Counted from the stretch's first letter, positions 19,050 to 28,445 are shown. The stretch: 64,000 nucleotides of DNA from Stakelama pacifica (GCF_004361835.1 NZ_SNWD01000013.1:40852-104851); one strand, 5' to 3'. The notes: generated by a model from the sequence alone, not told the origin. Program-made: numbers and translations.

Positions 19050-19742
19050 ATGCGTATCGCATCGAAGCTTTTGACGGCGGGGGCCCTGTCCTCGCTCGTA
19101 CTCACCGCCGCCTGCGTCACCGATCCGGTGACGGGCCAGCGCCATATTTCGAAGGCAGCGATCGGCGGCGTCGGCGGCGCTGTGGGCGGATATCTGCTCG
19201 GCGATCTGGTCGGCGGGCGCAACGATCGCACTGAAAAGATCGTCGGTGCGGGCATCGCGGGCATCGCCGGGACCGCGATCGGCGCCTATATGGACAAGCA
19301 GGAAAAGGAACTGCGTCAGCGTACCGCAGGCACCGATGTCGATGTGGTGCGCGAGGGCGATGATCTGTTGCTGCGCATGCCGTCGGGCATCACCTTCGCA
19401 ACCGACAGTTCGAACATCCAGCCGCAATTCCGCTCGACTCTCGATCAGGTCGCGCAGACGCTTTCCCAATATGACCAGACATATATCGATGTGTACGGCC
19501 ATACCGATTCGACCGGCAGCGAGAGCTATAATCAGGCGCTGTCCGAACGCCGTGCGCAATCGGTCGCCGATTATCTGTCGAGCCATGGCGTGCAGGCTGC
19601 GCGCATCGCGACCAGGGGATTTGGCGAGACTCAGCCGATCGCGTCGAACGACACCGAAGAGGGCCGCGCGGCCAATCGCCGTGTCGAAATCAAGCTGGTA
19701 CCGATCACCCAGCAGGATATGCAACAGCAGCAGCGTTATTGA
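19050..19742 (+). CDS. OmpA-family lipoprotein with glycine zipper (YiaD-like)
   Basis: An envelope lipoprotein of 230 residues that probably links the outer membrane to peptidoglycan. The lipobox LTAAC puts the lipidated Cys at about residue 22. A glycine-zipper region follows (about 38-80, GGVGGAVGGYLLGDLVGG and GAGIAGIAGTAIGAY), which could form membrane-embedded helices. The C-terminal OmpA-like domain (about 105-220) contains DVYGHTDSTGSESYNQALSERRAQSVADYL and the diaminopimelate-contacting NRRVEI. AAGGGAG lies 11 bases upstream of the start. It is monocistronic between minus-strand genes. Confidence 0.94.
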   Translation: MRIASKLLTAGALSSLVLTAACVTDPVTGQRHISKAAIGGVGGAVGGYLLGDLVGGRNDRTEKIVGAGIAGIAGTAIGAYMDKQEKELRQRTAGTDVDVVREGDDLLLRMPSGITFATDSSNIQPQFRSTLDQVAQTLSQYDQTYIDVYGHTDSTGSESYNQALSERRAQSVADYLSSHGVQAARIATRGFGETQPIASNDTEEGRAANRRVEIKLVPITQQDMQQQQRY

Positions 19743-19750
19743 ACCGGGAC

Positions 19751-19773
19751 GGCGGGGCTTTTACGGCCCCGCC
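19751..19773. terminator. Hairpin between convergent OmpA-like gene and tadA
   Basis: An 8-bp all-G/C stem (GGCGGGGC / GCCCCGCC) with a 7-base loop lies 9 bp after the OmpA-like stop and 6 bp from the tadA stop. There is no T-run on either side, so it may be a Rho-dependent or mRNA-stabilising hairpin rather than a classical terminator. Confidence 0.5.
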
Positions 19774-19778
19774 ACACC

Positions 19779-20228
19779 TTATCGGCGGGCAGCGAAAAAT
19801 CCGCGCAGCAGTGCCGCCGCTTCGCCTTCTCCGATTCCAGGAAAAATTTCGGGCCGATGATGACAGGTGGGCTGTTCGAACAGGCGCGGCCCATGTTCGA
19901 TCGCGCCGCCCTTCGGATCAGCAGCACCATAATATAGCCGCCGGATTCGCGCATGGGCGATCGCGCCCGCGCACATTGCGCACGGCTCCAGCGTCACCCA
20001 TAAGTCGCAATCGATCAGCCGGTCGGTACCCAGATATTCCGCCGCCGCGCGAATGGCGACGATTTCGGCATGAGCGGTCGGATCAAAGCCGCCGCGCGGG
20101 CGATTGCCGCCGGTCGCGATGATCCGCGATCCGTGCGTGACCACCGCGCCGACGGGAACCTCTCCCTGATCGGCGGCGGCCTGCGCCGCATCCAGCGCGG
20201 CGCGCATCGGGGCGGGCAACGGAAACAT
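19779..20228 (-). CDS. tadA: tRNA-specific adenosine deaminase TadA
   Basis: Deaminates adenosine 34 in the anticodon of tRNA-Arg(ACG) to inosine. The 149-residue protein shows the zinc deaminase signature: HAE (catalytic Glu, in DPTAHAEIVAIR) at about residues 53-55, and PCAMCAGAIAHARI with both Cys zinc ligands at about 83 and 86. The C-terminal region with the DPKGGAIEHG and HHRPEI contacts is also typical of TadA. AAGG lies 4 bases upstream of the start. The preceding gene on the same strand (20275-20526) ends 46 bp upstream. Confidence 0.96.
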   Translation of the reverse strand: MFPLPAPMRAALDAAQAAADQGEVPVGAVVTHGSRIIATGGNRPRGGFDPTAHAEIVAIRAAAEYLGTDRLIDCDLWVTLEPCAMCAGAIAHARIRRLYYGAADPKGGAIEHGPRLFEQPTCHHRPEIFPGIGEGEAAALLRGFFAARR

Positions 20229-20274
20229 GGCGCCTTATGCGACCATGTTTCCGCCAATGCCAAGCGCGATACGA

Positions 20275-20526
20275 TCAGTTCACGTTTTCCGCCTCGGCAT
20301 CCTTCGCCTTTTCGACTTCCAGCTTCGGCACCTCGACGGTTTTGCGCTCGGTCTTGAGCCGCACCTCACCGACATCGGCGTCGAATTCGGGGGCCTTGCC
20401 GCCTTCGACCTGAATCTTAGGCAGCGAAGCCTCCTGCGTCTGGTTCAGCGAAACGATACCCAGCGCCATCAACGCGGCAAGAATCAGGACGGCGATGCCG
20501 ATCAGCACCAAAATTGCGCGAACCAT
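20275..20526 (-). CDS. Small single-pass membrane protein, unknown
   Basis: An 83-residue protein with an N-terminal transmembrane helix (about 3-25, [21 protein letters not shown]) followed by a charged tail rich in Glu, Lys and Val that includes the repeated [10 protein letters not shown] type pattern. GGGGA is six bases upstream of the start. It precedes tadA on the same strand. No named family is recognised; similar small proteins are often encoded near tadA in sphingomonads, as far as I recall. Confidence 0.75.
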   Translation of the reverse strand: MVRAILVLIGIAVLILAALMALGIVSLNQTQEASLPKIQVEGGKAPEFDADVGEVRLKTERKTVEVPKLEVEKAKDAEAENVN

Positions 20527-20705
20527 GGAAATCCCCTATTATCAGGCTCCGAAAGCCGGAACGTGTCCGTAATAACGCGGGGCCGTGCGAAAGCGTTGCA
20601 CGACTATCGCCATGCCCGGCGGTTGACGAACCGGCGATATGCCGCTATCCGGCCCCCCTTTCCGGGCATTGTCCCGATCATGGCCGAAATTCAGGATTAA
20701 AAGCG

Positions 20706-21002
20706 ATGTCGCGCATTTGCGAACTGACCGGCAAGGGCCGTCAGGTGGGTCACAATGTTTCCCACGCCAACAACAAGACCAAGCGGGTGTTTCTGCCCAA
20801 TCTGCAGAATGTCACGCTGATGTCGGAAGTGCTCGAAAAGAGCGTCAAGCTGCGCGTTTCGACGCACGGCCTTCGTTCGGTCGAGCATGTCGGCGGGCTG
20901 GACAACTGGCTGATGAAGACCAGCGACGACGATCTGTCGCTGCGTGCACGCCGCCTGAAGCGCGATGTGCGCAAGGCGCTGGCGAGCAAGCAGGCCGCCT
21001 GA
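20706..21002 (+). CDS. rpmB: 50S ribosomal protein L28
   Basis: A structural protein of the large ribosomal subunit, 98 residues. The start ATG at 20706 gives the canonical [35 protein letters not shown]-terminus. The C-terminal half ([29 protein letters not shown]) matches the longer alphaproteobacterial form of L28. Only one Cys is present, so no zinc ribbon. AGGA is about 9 bases upstream. It is divergent from the small membrane protein gene at 20275-20526 with 179 bp between, and convergent with the phytase-like esterase gene. Confidence 0.98.
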   Translation: MSRICELTGKGRQVGHNVSHANNKTKRVFLPNLQNVTLMSEVLEKSVKLRVSTHGLRSVEHVGGLDNWLMKTSDDDLSLRARRLKRDVRKALASKQAA

Positions 21003-21037
21003 TCCGCGATTCGCGTTGTTGCTGATGCGCTCGCGGT

Positions 21038-22018
21038 TTATCGCGGCGGCAGCATGAGCGCGAATTTCAGCAGATAGCTTTTCTCGAACAGGGATTGATT
21101 GTCGTCGGATGCGATCCAGACGACGGTCCGTCCCTGTTCGCGCGTCGCTGCCAGCGCTTCGAAATTATCGTGCAGCGCGGGCGCGGCGAGCGTCGCGATC
21201 ACCGGGCCGGTAACGAGCTTGCCCGGCCGGATTCGGGTGGGATCGAGCAGAGTCAGCTTTGCCGTGAATCCCCCGCGCAGCGATAAGCGCCGGTTGAGTA
21301 TGAGCAACCGCCCGTCGGGCAGCTCGATCATGTCGCTCGGGTCATATTCCGCCGGCGGCTGATACGCGAAGCGAAAGCCGCGGCGCGGATGTTCGACAGG
21401 ATCGCCGGTGAACAGGATCGCCGCCCGTCCCTTCGCGCCGCGCCATCTGCCCATCTCCGAGATCACCACGAAGCGCCCGTCGCGCAGCCGCACCATCGAT
21501 TCGGCGCCGCCCCCTCTGGGCCAGCGACGCATTGCGGCGGGCCGGACATGCCCTGTCGCGCGCCCGCCCAGCGAATCATATCGCCAGATCGCGTTGGAAT
21601 TTTCGAAACCTGCCCAGAATTGTCGCCCGTCCGGCGTGGCGGTCAGCGATTCCGAATCGCGATCGGCCTTTTCCCATCCGATTCCCGGCCCGCCCGGAAG
21701 CGCGCCGAATGTGAGGTCCCTGACATTGCTACCGGCGAGGCGAAAGCTGATCCAGCTCCCCATATCGCTGAGCAGGGTGAAGCGGCCATGATCGAACCGC
21801 ATGGCGGAATAGCCGCCAAAGGCCGGGTCGCTGCTTTTGAGGACAACCCCACCGAGATATTCGAGCGCGCCGATCCTGCGCCGCGCCGGATCGCCGGGAA
21901 ACAGGTCCACCGGCCGGGCGGTTACCGTCATATTGGCGGAATAGACGTCATTTGCCGGCGGGCCGGAATAGCCCGGCAGCGTCGCCAGTGTCAGCAAGAC
22001 CGCAAGCGTTTTTTTCAT
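21038..22018 (-). CDS. Esterase-like activity of phytase family protein (secreted beta-propeller)
   Basis: An exported 326-residue protein of the phytase-like PF13449 family, predicted to be a beta-propeller with unknown substrate. The N-terminus has a short signal peptide (KKTLAVLLTLATLPGYSG). Family features include LSDMGSWISFRL, DRDSESLTATPDGRQFWAGFENSNAIWRY, VVISEMGRW and EYDPSDMIELPDGRLLILNRRLS. The repeated D-G-R motifs mark propeller blades. Known relatives carry phosphoesterase-like annotation without firm biochemistry. It lies downstream of the acetoacetyl-CoA reductase on the same strand, separated by 255 bp including a hairpin, so probably independent. Confidence 0.9.
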   Translation of the reverse strand: MKKTLAVLLTLATLPGYSGPPANDVYSANMTVTARPVDLFPGDPARRRIGALEYLGGVVLKSSDPAFGGYSAMRFDHGRFTLLSDMGSWISFRLAGSNVRDLTFGALPGGPGIGWEKADRDSESLTATPDGRQFWAGFENSNAIWRYDSLGGRATGHVRPAAMRRWPRGGGAESMVRLRDGRFVVISEMGRWRGAKGRAAILFTGDPVEHPRRGFRFAYQPPAEYDPSDMIELPDGRLLILNRRLSLRGGFTAKLTLLDPTRIRPGKLVTGPVIATLAAPALHDNFEALAATREQGRTVVWIASDDNQSLFEKSYLLKFALMLPPR

Positions 22019-22232
22019 CCGGCGGCTCTAATGAGTCATGCTGCGCTGCGAAAGAGTTCTTGTCGCCCGATCGGCTTATCGATTTGAGATTGCGGGACAG
22101 CTGACCGGTTCGATGAACGGCAAATGAGCGTGCCGTTCAGTCAGCACTCAACCTTTCTCTGCCAGAGATGCAGTCCGATGCTGGCAGGCCGAGCCTGTAT
22201 CGGACCGTTCCCTCCGGTTGTGTAACGAGGGC

Positions 22233-22265
22233 GGGGACCGGTCGCCTATGGGCCGACCGGTCCCC
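22233..22265. terminator. Strong GC hairpin downstream of phbB
   Basis: A 12-bp stem (GGGGACCGGTCG / CGACCGGTCCCC) with a 9-base loop lies 9 bp beyond the acetoacetyl-CoA reductase stop on the minus strand. No T-run follows. It probably ends or protects the XDH-hemH-phbB transcript. The rest of the 22019-22273 gap shows nothing recognisable. Confidence 0.6.
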
Positions 22266-22273
22266 GTTACGGA

Positions 22274-22996
22274 TCAGTACATATGCTGGCCGCCATTGAT
22301 CGACAGGGTCGATCCGGTCACGAAACCTGCGTCCTCCGAACACAGAAATGCGACGCCGCGCGCGATTTCATCCGCCTGACCCAGACGGCCGACTGGCACG
22401 CGCGCAACGATCTTTTCCAGCACATCGGCCGGGACCGCCGCGACCATGTCAGTGTCGATATATCCGGGCGCGATGGCATTGACGGTAACGCCGAACCGCG
22501 CACCTTCCTGCGCCAGCGCCTTGGTGAAACCGTGAATACCCGATTTGGCGGCGGCATAGTTCACCTGACCATATTGGCCTGCCTGCCCGTTAATCGATCC
22601 GATATTGACGATCCGGCCCCATTTGCGCTCGCGCATGCCGGCGAACACCGCCTTGGACATGTTGAAGCACCCGCCCAGATTGATGCGAATCACCTCATTC
22701 CACATCTCGGCGGTCATCTTCATGATCGTGCCGTCGCGCGTAATGCCTGCATTGTTCACGACCACATCGACCGGCCCGAGATCGGCCTCGACTGCCTTCA
22801 CGCCTTCCTGACAGGCGTCATAATCGCCGACATCCCATTTGAACGTGCTGATATGCGTCCGGTCTTCGAAAAGCCGCGCCGCCTCTTCGTTTCCGGCATA
22901 ATTTGCCGCGACCTTATATCCCATCTTGTCGAGGGCGAGGCTGATGGCCTCCCCGATCCCGCGCGTTCCGCCCGTTACGATCGCTACCCGTGCCAT
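22274..22996 (-). CDS. phbB: Acetoacetyl-CoA reductase (SDR family)
   Basis: Reduces acetoacetyl-CoA to (R)-3-hydroxybutyryl-CoA with NADPH, the second step of polyhydroxybutyrate synthesis. The 240-residue SDR has TGGTRGIGEAISLALDKMGY (cofactor Gly motif, residues 9-15), NNAG at about 83, catalytic Ser in NIGSINGQAGQYGQVNYAAAKSG with Tyr and Lys of YxxxK at about 147-151, and GYIDTDMVAAVP. The QAGQxGQxNYxAAK pattern is characteristic of PhaB rather than FabG. GGAGAGAG precedes the start at 22996. It is 38 bp after hemH on the same strand. phaA and phaC are not in the window. Confidence 0.93.
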   Translation of the reverse strand: MARVAIVTGGTRGIGEAISLALDKMGYKVAANYAGNEEAARLFEDRTHISTFKWDVGDYDACQEGVKAVEADLGPVDVVVNNAGITRDGTIMKMTAEMWNEVIRINLGGCFNMSKAVFAGMRERKWGRIVNIGSINGQAGQYGQVNYAAAKSGIHGFTKALAQEGARFGVTVNAIAPGYIDTDMVAAVPADVLEKIVARVPVGRLGQADEIARGVAFLCSEDAGFVTGSTLSINGGQHMY

Positions 22997-23034
22997 GCAG
23001 TCTCTCTCCAGCAGTCTTTCGTGAGGCCAAAAGG

Positions 23035-24039
23035 CTAGGCGTCGCTCGCCCAGCCTGCAAGTTCCCGCATAAGGATCGTGCGCAGCATTTCCACCCCGCC
23101 TTTGTCCGCGTTGAGACAGGGAAGCGCCGCGAAATGGGTACCGCCGCTTTCGATAAAGGTCTCGCGCCCGCGGATCGCGATTTCCTCCAGCGTTTCGACG
23201 CAGTCCGCCGAAAAGCCGGGCGTTACCACCGCGACCTTGCGAATCCCGCGCCCCGGCATCGCGGCCAACACGGTGTCGGTCGCCGGCCCCAGCCATTTCG
23301 CGCGCCCGAATCGCGACTGGAACGCGATTTCGAGGTCGCGGCCCAGCGCATCGCGCAGCAGCCGCGCGGTCTTCTGACAATGGCAATGATAAGGATCGCC
23401 AAGCTCCAGCGTACGCTGCGGCATGCCGTGAAAGCTCGCCAATATCGTGTCGGGTTCGAAATCGAGCACGGCAAGGCTCGCTTCAACCGACTGTTTCAGC
23501 GCGTCGATATAGGCCGGATCGTCATGATAAGGCGGCAGCGTGCGCAGCGCGGGCTGCCAGCGCATCGCGGCAAGCGCGGCAAAGGCGGCATCGTTCGCAG
23601 TCGCGGTCGTCGCCGCGCAATATTGCGGATAGAGCGGCGCGAACAGGATGCGCTCGCACCCCGCCGCCTTCATCGCGGCGATCCGCTCGGCGATCGCGGG
23701 CCTGCCGTATCGCATCGCCCAGTCGACCATCACGCCCGGCCCGAACGCATTCTTAAGCGCCAGTGCCTGCGCGCGGGTGATCGCGGCGAGCGGCGATCCG
23801 TCCTCGCGCCATACCTGTTTATACGCTTCCGCCGATTTCGCCGGACGGGTGCGCAGGATGATGCCACGCAGGATCGGCTGCCAGGCGATGGCGGGCAGTT
23901 CGACGACGCGCCGGTCGGAGAGAAATTCGGCAAGATAGCGGCGGACCGCCCCCGCTTCGGGCGCATCGGGCGTGCCGAGATTGGTGAGCAGAACGCCGAT
24001 CTTCGACGCCGGGATATCGGGATGATCTTCGGGCTTCAT
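23035..24039 (-). CDS. hemH: Ferrochelatase
   Basis: Inserts Fe2+ into protoporphyrin IX in the last step of haem b synthesis. The 334-residue protein opens with KIGVLLTNLGTPDAPEAGAVRRYLAEFLSD and contains the signature SFHGMPQRTLELGDPYHCHCQKTA with the catalytic His, then TPGFSADCVETLEEI with the conserved Glu. The start at 24039 has GGAGGAGAA directly upstream. It overlaps the stop of the molybdenum hydroxylase gene as ATGA, so the two are probably translated in series. A longer reading frame upstream is only the reverse of that gene. Confidence 0.97.
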   Translation of the reverse strand: MKPEDHPDIPASKIGVLLTNLGTPDAPEAGAVRRYLAEFLSDRRVVELPAIAWQPILRGIILRTRPAKSAEAYKQVWREDGSPLAAITRAQALALKNAFGPGVMVDWAMRYGRPAIAERIAAMKAAGCERILFAPLYPQYCAATTATANDAAFAALAAMRWQPALRTLPPYHDDPAYIDALKQSVEASLAVLDFEPDTILASFHGMPQRTLELGDPYHCHCQKTARLLRDALGRDLEIAFQSRFGRAKWLGPATDTVLAAMPGRGIRKVAVVTPGFSADCVETLEEIAIRGRETFIESGGTHFAALPCLNADKGGVEMLRTILMRELAGWASDA

Positions 24040-26285
24040 GGGTTCTCCTCCGCCATCAGCGGCAATCGCCGGAACCGGATTCCGGTCGCTGCCTGCAACG
24101 CGTTGGCGATCGCCGGCGCGACCGGCGGCACGGCGATTTCGCCGACTCCGCCCGGATCTGCATCGCTGGCGATCAGTTCGATGGTGATTTCGGGCATATC
24201 GGCAAGGCGCGGCAGGCCGATATCGCTGAACCTTCGCGCATCGGCGAGATTTTCGGTAAAGCCGGTGCTGCACCCAAGTGCTGCGGCCATGCCGAAGACG
24301 AGCCCGCCCTCGATCTGCTGCCGGGCGATATCCGGATTGATCTGCCGCCCGCAATCGACCGCGGCGACCAGCCGGGCGACCTTGATTTCGCCGCTCTCCA
24401 TCGTCGCTTCGGCCAGCACCGCGATATAGGAACCGCGAAATGCGTGGCAGGCAATTCCCTGTCCGCTGCCCGGCACCCCGCCCTGCCATCCGCCGAGCGA
24501 GGCGACGGTCGACAGGCACCGGGCGAGCCGCGGCTCGCCGCCCAGCATCGAGATGCGAAAGCTATGCGCCTCGATCCCGGCGACATGCGCCAGTTCATCG
24601 ATAAAGCTTTCGGTGAAGAAACAGCTATAGCTATGCGCCCCCGATCGCCATTCGCCGACCGGCACACCGATCTCCGCCGGATGGTGATCGACCGCATAAT
24701 TGGGGATGGCATAGATCGGTTCAGCGCCCTCGACCGCCGAAGCATCGCCTACTCCCCCGCCCGGCAACGAGAGCGACAGCGATGCAGCAAGGTCGCCGCC
24801 CAATAGCCGCCCGGTCAGTTCATGCCCGACCGAGGGCGCCGCGATCTTCGCGAGCCAGCCGGCAACCGCACCGTTCGGGCTGAGCCGCGCGCTGAGCCGC
24901 GCACGCGCTGCAGGGCGATAGCGGTCATGCAGGAAATCCTCAGCACGCGACCAGGTGAGTTGCACCGGCTTGCCCACTTCTTTGGTGAGCAGTGCCGCCT
25001 GTTGGGCGACCAGGCTCTCCAGCTTCGCGCCGAACGATCCCCCTGCCATCATCGGATGGATCGTCACCGAATTTTCCGAAATCCCCGCCACCCGCGCCGC
25101 TGCCGACCGGGCAAGCCCCGGCGCCTGTGTGGGCATCCAGATGCTGAGATGGCCGTTGGCGAGATAGGCGGTCGCGGTCATCGGCTCGATCGCGGCGTGG
25201 AGGGCAAGCCCGACCTGATATTCGGCGGCGACGATGTCGGCGCCCGAAAAGACCGGGGAAAGATCGCCCGCTTTTGCGATCCGCTGCCCCTCTCCGTCCA
25301 GCGCGGTGCCGAGCGCGGCATCGATCGAATCGCTGTCCACGATCGCGCCGCGCGTTTCGAACCGCGGGGCAAGCGCGTCGAGCGCGCGATTGGCCGCCCA
25401 CCAGTTGTTCGCGACTGCCGCGACCCAGCGCGGATTGGTGACGACCTGACGCACCCCGGCGATTGCATCAGCGGCTTCCCGATCGACATCGATCAGGCGG
25501 GTATCGCCGACCGGCCCCTGCCGGATCGCGGCGAACATCATGCCGGGCAGGCGGATATCGCCCGCAAAATTGGCCGAGCCGTCGACCTTTGCCGGGACAT
25601 CGCTGCGCGGCACGCTGCTGCCCGAAAGCCCGGTGCCGCCGGGATTGCGCAAGGGGATTTCGCGCGGCAGCGATTCGTCCGCCGCTGCCTCTGCCAGTTC
25701 GGCGAAGCGCAGCCGGTCCTTGCCGTGCACGACAAAGCCCTCGGCAGTGTCGCACGATCGCCAGTCGACGCCCCAGCGCCGCGCCGCCGCCTTGCACAAC
25801 AATATGCGCACCCCCGCCCCTGCCTTGCGCAGATCGCCCTCGAATGCGCGGACCGACGTCGATCCGGCGGTCAGCATCAGCGCGCTGCGCTGCGCATGGC
25901 GTTCGACCAGATTGTCGGGCAAGCGGGCGAACGCATCGCGAAACAGGATTCGCGCCGCCATCGGATTGGCGTACAATGCATTGAGCGGCGCGGGCTGCAC
26001 TGCGACCGTGCGCCAGTCGGCACCCATTTCGTCCGCCGCGATCTGCGGCAGCGCGGTATAGACTCCCTGTCCCAGCTCGGCCTGCGGCACCGCGATCGTC
26101 ACTTCGCCGTCGCGGGCGATCTTGATCCACGCGCCGAATATCTGTTCGCCCGGCCCGGCGGTCAGGTTCGACACATAATCGCGCGGCCAGAGCGCATAAG
26201 CGAGAACCAGCCCCACCCCGGCCCCGCCGCCGATCAGCAGCCTGCGCCGGGTGATCCCGCGCGTTCGATCATCGTCTTGCGCCAT
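24036..26285 (-). CDS. Molybdopterin-binding oxidoreductase, large subunit (IorB-like, exported)
   Basis: A member of the xanthine dehydrogenase family of molybdenum hydroxylases, of the periplasmic isoquinoline-oxidoreductase/aldehyde dehydrogenase beta-subunit type, 749 residues. The N-terminus carries a twin-arginine-like signal (TRRRLLIGGGAGVGLVLAYAL, residues about 12-32). The catalytic-Glu motif GVGEIAVPPVAPAIANAL is near the C-terminus; other family motifs are AELGQGVYTALPQIAADEMG and ASLGGWQGG. The usual small [2Fe-2S] subunit gene is not adjacent, so it either lies elsewhere or is absent. The start at 26285 keeps the signal. It overlaps hemH by ATGA, an unexpected pairing. Substrate unknown. 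Confidence 0.9.
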   Translation of the reverse strand: MAQDDDRTRGITRRRLLIGGGAGVGLVLAYALWPRDYVSNLTAGPGEQIFGAWIKIARDGEVTIAVPQAELGQGVYTALPQIAADEMGADWRTVAVQPAPLNALYANPMAARILFRDAFARLPDNLVERHAQRSALMLTAGSTSVRAFEGDLRKAGAGVRILLCKAAARRWGVDWRSCDTAEGFVVHGKDRLRFAELAEAAADESLPREIPLRNPGGTGLSGSSVPRSDVPAKVDGSANFAGDIRLPGMMFAAIRQGPVGDTRLIDVDREAADAIAGVRQVVTNPRWVAAVANNWWAANRALDALAPRFETRGAIVDSDSIDAALGTALDGEGQRIAKAGDLSPVFSGADIVAAEYQVGLALHAAIEPMTATAYLANGHLSIWMPTQAPGLARSAAARVAGISENSVTIHPMMAGGSFGAKLESLVAQQAALLTKEVGKPVQLTWSRAEDFLHDRYRPAARARLSARLSPNGAVAGWLAKIAAPSVGHELTGRLLGGDLAASLSLSLPGGGVGDASAVEGAEPIYAIPNYAVDHHPAEIGVPVGEWRSGAHSYSCFFTESFIDELAHVAGIEAHSFRISMLGGEPRLARCLSTVASLGGWQGGVPGSGQGIACHAFRGSYIAVLAEATMESGEIKVARLVAAVDCGRQINPDIARQQIEGGLVFGMAAALGCSTGFTENLADARRFSDIGLPRLADMPEITIELIASDADPGGVGEIAVPPVAPAIANALQAATGIRFRRLPLMAEENP

Positions 26286-26425
26286 GCCCACGCATCTAAC
26301 CGGGCGAATGATGCAGCGCCAGTACCGGCGGACCAGCATTCGTTCGTCGCAGTCCGGAAACGGCTTGGGTTATCGACGCGATGCCTCTATTGGACAGAGC
26401 GAACCTGCCGGGAGCTTGAAAAGCC

Positions 26426-27322
26426 GTGATCCTTTCGGAGGTCGCAGCCAGCGGCCAGTATCTCCATTTCACCTCGTTGCACCTCGACCGCGACGTATTC
26501 GACATCACGCTGTTCGGGCATCAGTTGGGGCTGAAATGGTATTCGCTTGCGTATATCGCGGGCATTCTGATCGGCTGGTGGTATCTGCTGAAGCTGCTGG
26601 CCCAGCCCGGCGCTCCGATGGCGCGGCGCCATGCCGACGATCTGGTCTTTTACGCCACCATCGGCATCATCGCGGGCGGGCGGATCGGCTATGTGCTGTT
26701 CTACGCCCCCGAAATGCTGGCACGGCCACTGCGCGTGCTTGCGCTTTGGGACGGCGGCATGTCGTTTCACGGCGGCGCGATCGGCACCAGCCTTGCCATG
26801 TTCTATCTCGCCCGGCGCTATCGGCTCGACTGGATGCGGGTGCATGATTATGTCGCGTGCTGCGTTCCTTTCGGCCTGTTCTTCGGACGCCTTGCCAATT
26901 TCGTGAACGGCGAGCTTTGGGGACGCCCCACCACCGTTCCCTGGGCAATCGTGTTCCCGCACACCGTGCCCGGCGGCTTCGACCCGCCGCGCCATCCCAG
27001 CCAGCTTTACGAAGCGGGGCTTGAGGGCATCGTTCTCGGCCTCATCCTCTGGTTCTTCTTCTGGAAGACGCGGGCGCGCTATCAGCCGGGCAAGCTGGTC
27101 GGCATCTTCCTGCTCGGCTATGGCTGTGCCCGCTATTTCGTCGAATTTTTCCGCGAAGCCGATATCCAGTATCTCAACAACCCCATTCTCGGCACGCCGG
27201 GGCTGCATATGGGGCAGTTGCTGACCTTCCCGATGATATTGGGCGGCATCTATCTGATCGCGACGGCGAAAGGACGAGAGGGGCGGCGCAAACCGTTTGT
27301 CGACGAACAACCTGCCGCCTGA
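26426..27322 (+). CDS. lgt: Prolipoprotein diacylglyceryl transferase
   Basis: Transfers diacylglycerol from phosphatidylglycerol to the lipobox Cys of prolipoproteins in the inner membrane. The 298-residue protein has seven hydrophobic segments and the Lgt signature GRxxNFxNxE-type motif as [20 protein letters not shown], plus [12 protein letters not shown] with its conserved Tyr-Glu, and [16 protein letters not shown] near the N-terminus. The start is a GTG at 26426, with GGGAG about 10 bases upstream. The C-terminal tail is basic. It is divergent from the molybdenum hydroxylase gene and leads an lgt-midA-GNAT-pgeF run. Confidence 0.97.
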   Translation: MILSEVAASGQYLHFTSLHLDRDVFDITLFGHQLGLKWYSLAYIAGILIGWWYLLKLLAQPGAPMARRHADDLVFYATIGIIAGGRIGYVLFYAPEMLARPLRVLALWDGGMSFHGGAIGTSLAMFYLARRYRLDWMRVHDYVACCVPFGLFFGRLANFVNGELWGRPTTVPWAIVFPHTVPGGFDPPRHPSQLYEAGLEGIVLGLILWFFFWKTRARYQPGKLVGIFLLGYGCARYFVEFFREADIQYLNNPILGTPGLHMGQLLTFPMILGGIYLIATAKGREGRRKPFVDEQPAA

Positions 27323-27386
27323 GCGTCGCCAAAAATTCCGGGCATAGGCGTCGCGAGGCGGAGCCAAAGCCGTTAAAGGCCGTGGC

Positions 27387-28445
27387 ATGACCGATTCCAG
27401 CGCCACCGAACCGATGCTCGCCGAACGGCTGGCCCGCGCGATCACGCTTGCCGGGCCGATCCCCGTGTCGCAATTCATGGGCGCGGCGAACCACCATTAT
27501 TACGCCACGCGCGACCCGCTGGGCAGCGCGGGCGATTTCACCACCGCGCCCGAAATCAGTCAGATGTTCGGCGAACTGATCGGGCTGGGCCTGACCGATC
27601 TGTGGCATCGGGCCGGACAGCCCCCCGCCCGCTATCTGGAATATGGGCCGGGTCGCGGCACGCTCGCTGCTGATGCGCTGCGCGCGATGAAGACGGTCGG
27701 CCTCACCCCGCCCGTCCATTTCATCGAAACCAGCCCGGTATTGCGCGAGGCGCAGGCAAAGGCGGTGCCGGACGCCGAATGGAATGTCGATCTGATCGGC
27801 GTGCCGGAGGACGGCGCGCTGCTGGTCGTCGCCAATGAATTTTTCGACGCCCTGCCGGTGCGGCAACTGGTCAAGACGAACGAGGGCTGGCGCGAACGAC
27901 TGATCGCCTGTCAGGACACGCTGTTCCTCCCCATCGCGGGCGGCAGCAATTTCGATCAGATCATCCCGCCGCATCTGCGCGGGGCGGAAAACGGGTCGAT
28001 CCTCGAAACCTCGCCCGCCGGCGTCGCGGTGATGCGCGCGCTCGCAAAGCGGATCGTGGCGCAGGGCGGCGCTGCGATCATCATCGATTACGGCTATGAA
28101 GGCCCGGCGATCGGCGACACGCTGCAGGCGGTGAAGGGCCATGAATATGCCAATCCCTTCGATGCCCCCGGCGAGCAGGACCTGACCGCCCATGTCGATT
28201 TCGCGACCCTGGCAGAGGCGGCGCGCGCCGAAGATGCGGTCATGCACGGCCCGGTGACGCAGGCCGATCTGCTGCGTGCACTCGGCATCGAAGCACGTGC
28301 CGAGGCGCTGGCCACGGCAGCACCCGAACGCGCGGGGTCGATCCGGGCCGACCGCGACCGCCTGATCGGTGCGCAGGCAATGGGGCATCTGTTCAAGGCG
28401 ATCTGCATCACCGCGCCGGGCTGGCCCGTGCCGGCAGGCTTTTGA
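27387..28445 (+). CDS. midA: MidA-family class I SAM methyltransferase (DUF185, NDUFAF7 homologue)
   Basis: A 352-residue homologue of human NDUFAF7, the arginine methyltransferase needed for complex I assembly; the bacterial role is presumed similar. Family hallmarks: PISQFM-like opening PIPVSQFMGAANHHYYATRDPLGSAGDFTTAPEISQMFGELIG, SAM site YLEYGPGRGTLAADALRAM, NEFFDALPVRQLV, and IDYGYEGPAIGDTLQAVKGHEYANPFDAPGEQDLTAHVDFATL. The stop overlaps the following acetyltransferase start as TGATG. The lgt-midA-pgeF order is common in Alphaproteobacteria. Confidence 0.94.
   Translation: MTDSSATEPMLAERLARAITLAGPIPVSQFMGAANHHYYATRDPLGSAGDFTTAPEISQMFGELIGLGLTDLWHRAGQPPARYLEYGPGRGTLAADALRAMKTVGLTPPVHFIETSPVLREAQAKAVPDAEWNVDLIGVPEDGALLVVANEFFDALPVRQLVKTNEGWRERLIACQDTLFLPIAGGSNFDQIIPPHLRGAENGSILETSPAGVAVMRALAKRIVAQGGAAIIIDYGYEGPAIGDTLQAVKGHEYANPFDAPGEQDLTAHVDFATLAEAARAEDAVMHGPVTQADLLRALGIEARAEALATAAPERAGSIRADRDRLIGAQAMGHLFKAICITAPGWPVPAGF

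Noticed and set aside
22137..22343. Small minus-strand frame across the phbB end and hairpin
   Set aside because: It overlaps the 3' end of phbB and runs through the hairpin at 22233-22265, so it is unlikely to be translated.
24822..26429. Plus-strand frame of about 535 codons opposite the molybdenum hydroxylase
   Set aside because: Shadow of a conserved gene. The product is Arg/His-rich with no motif.
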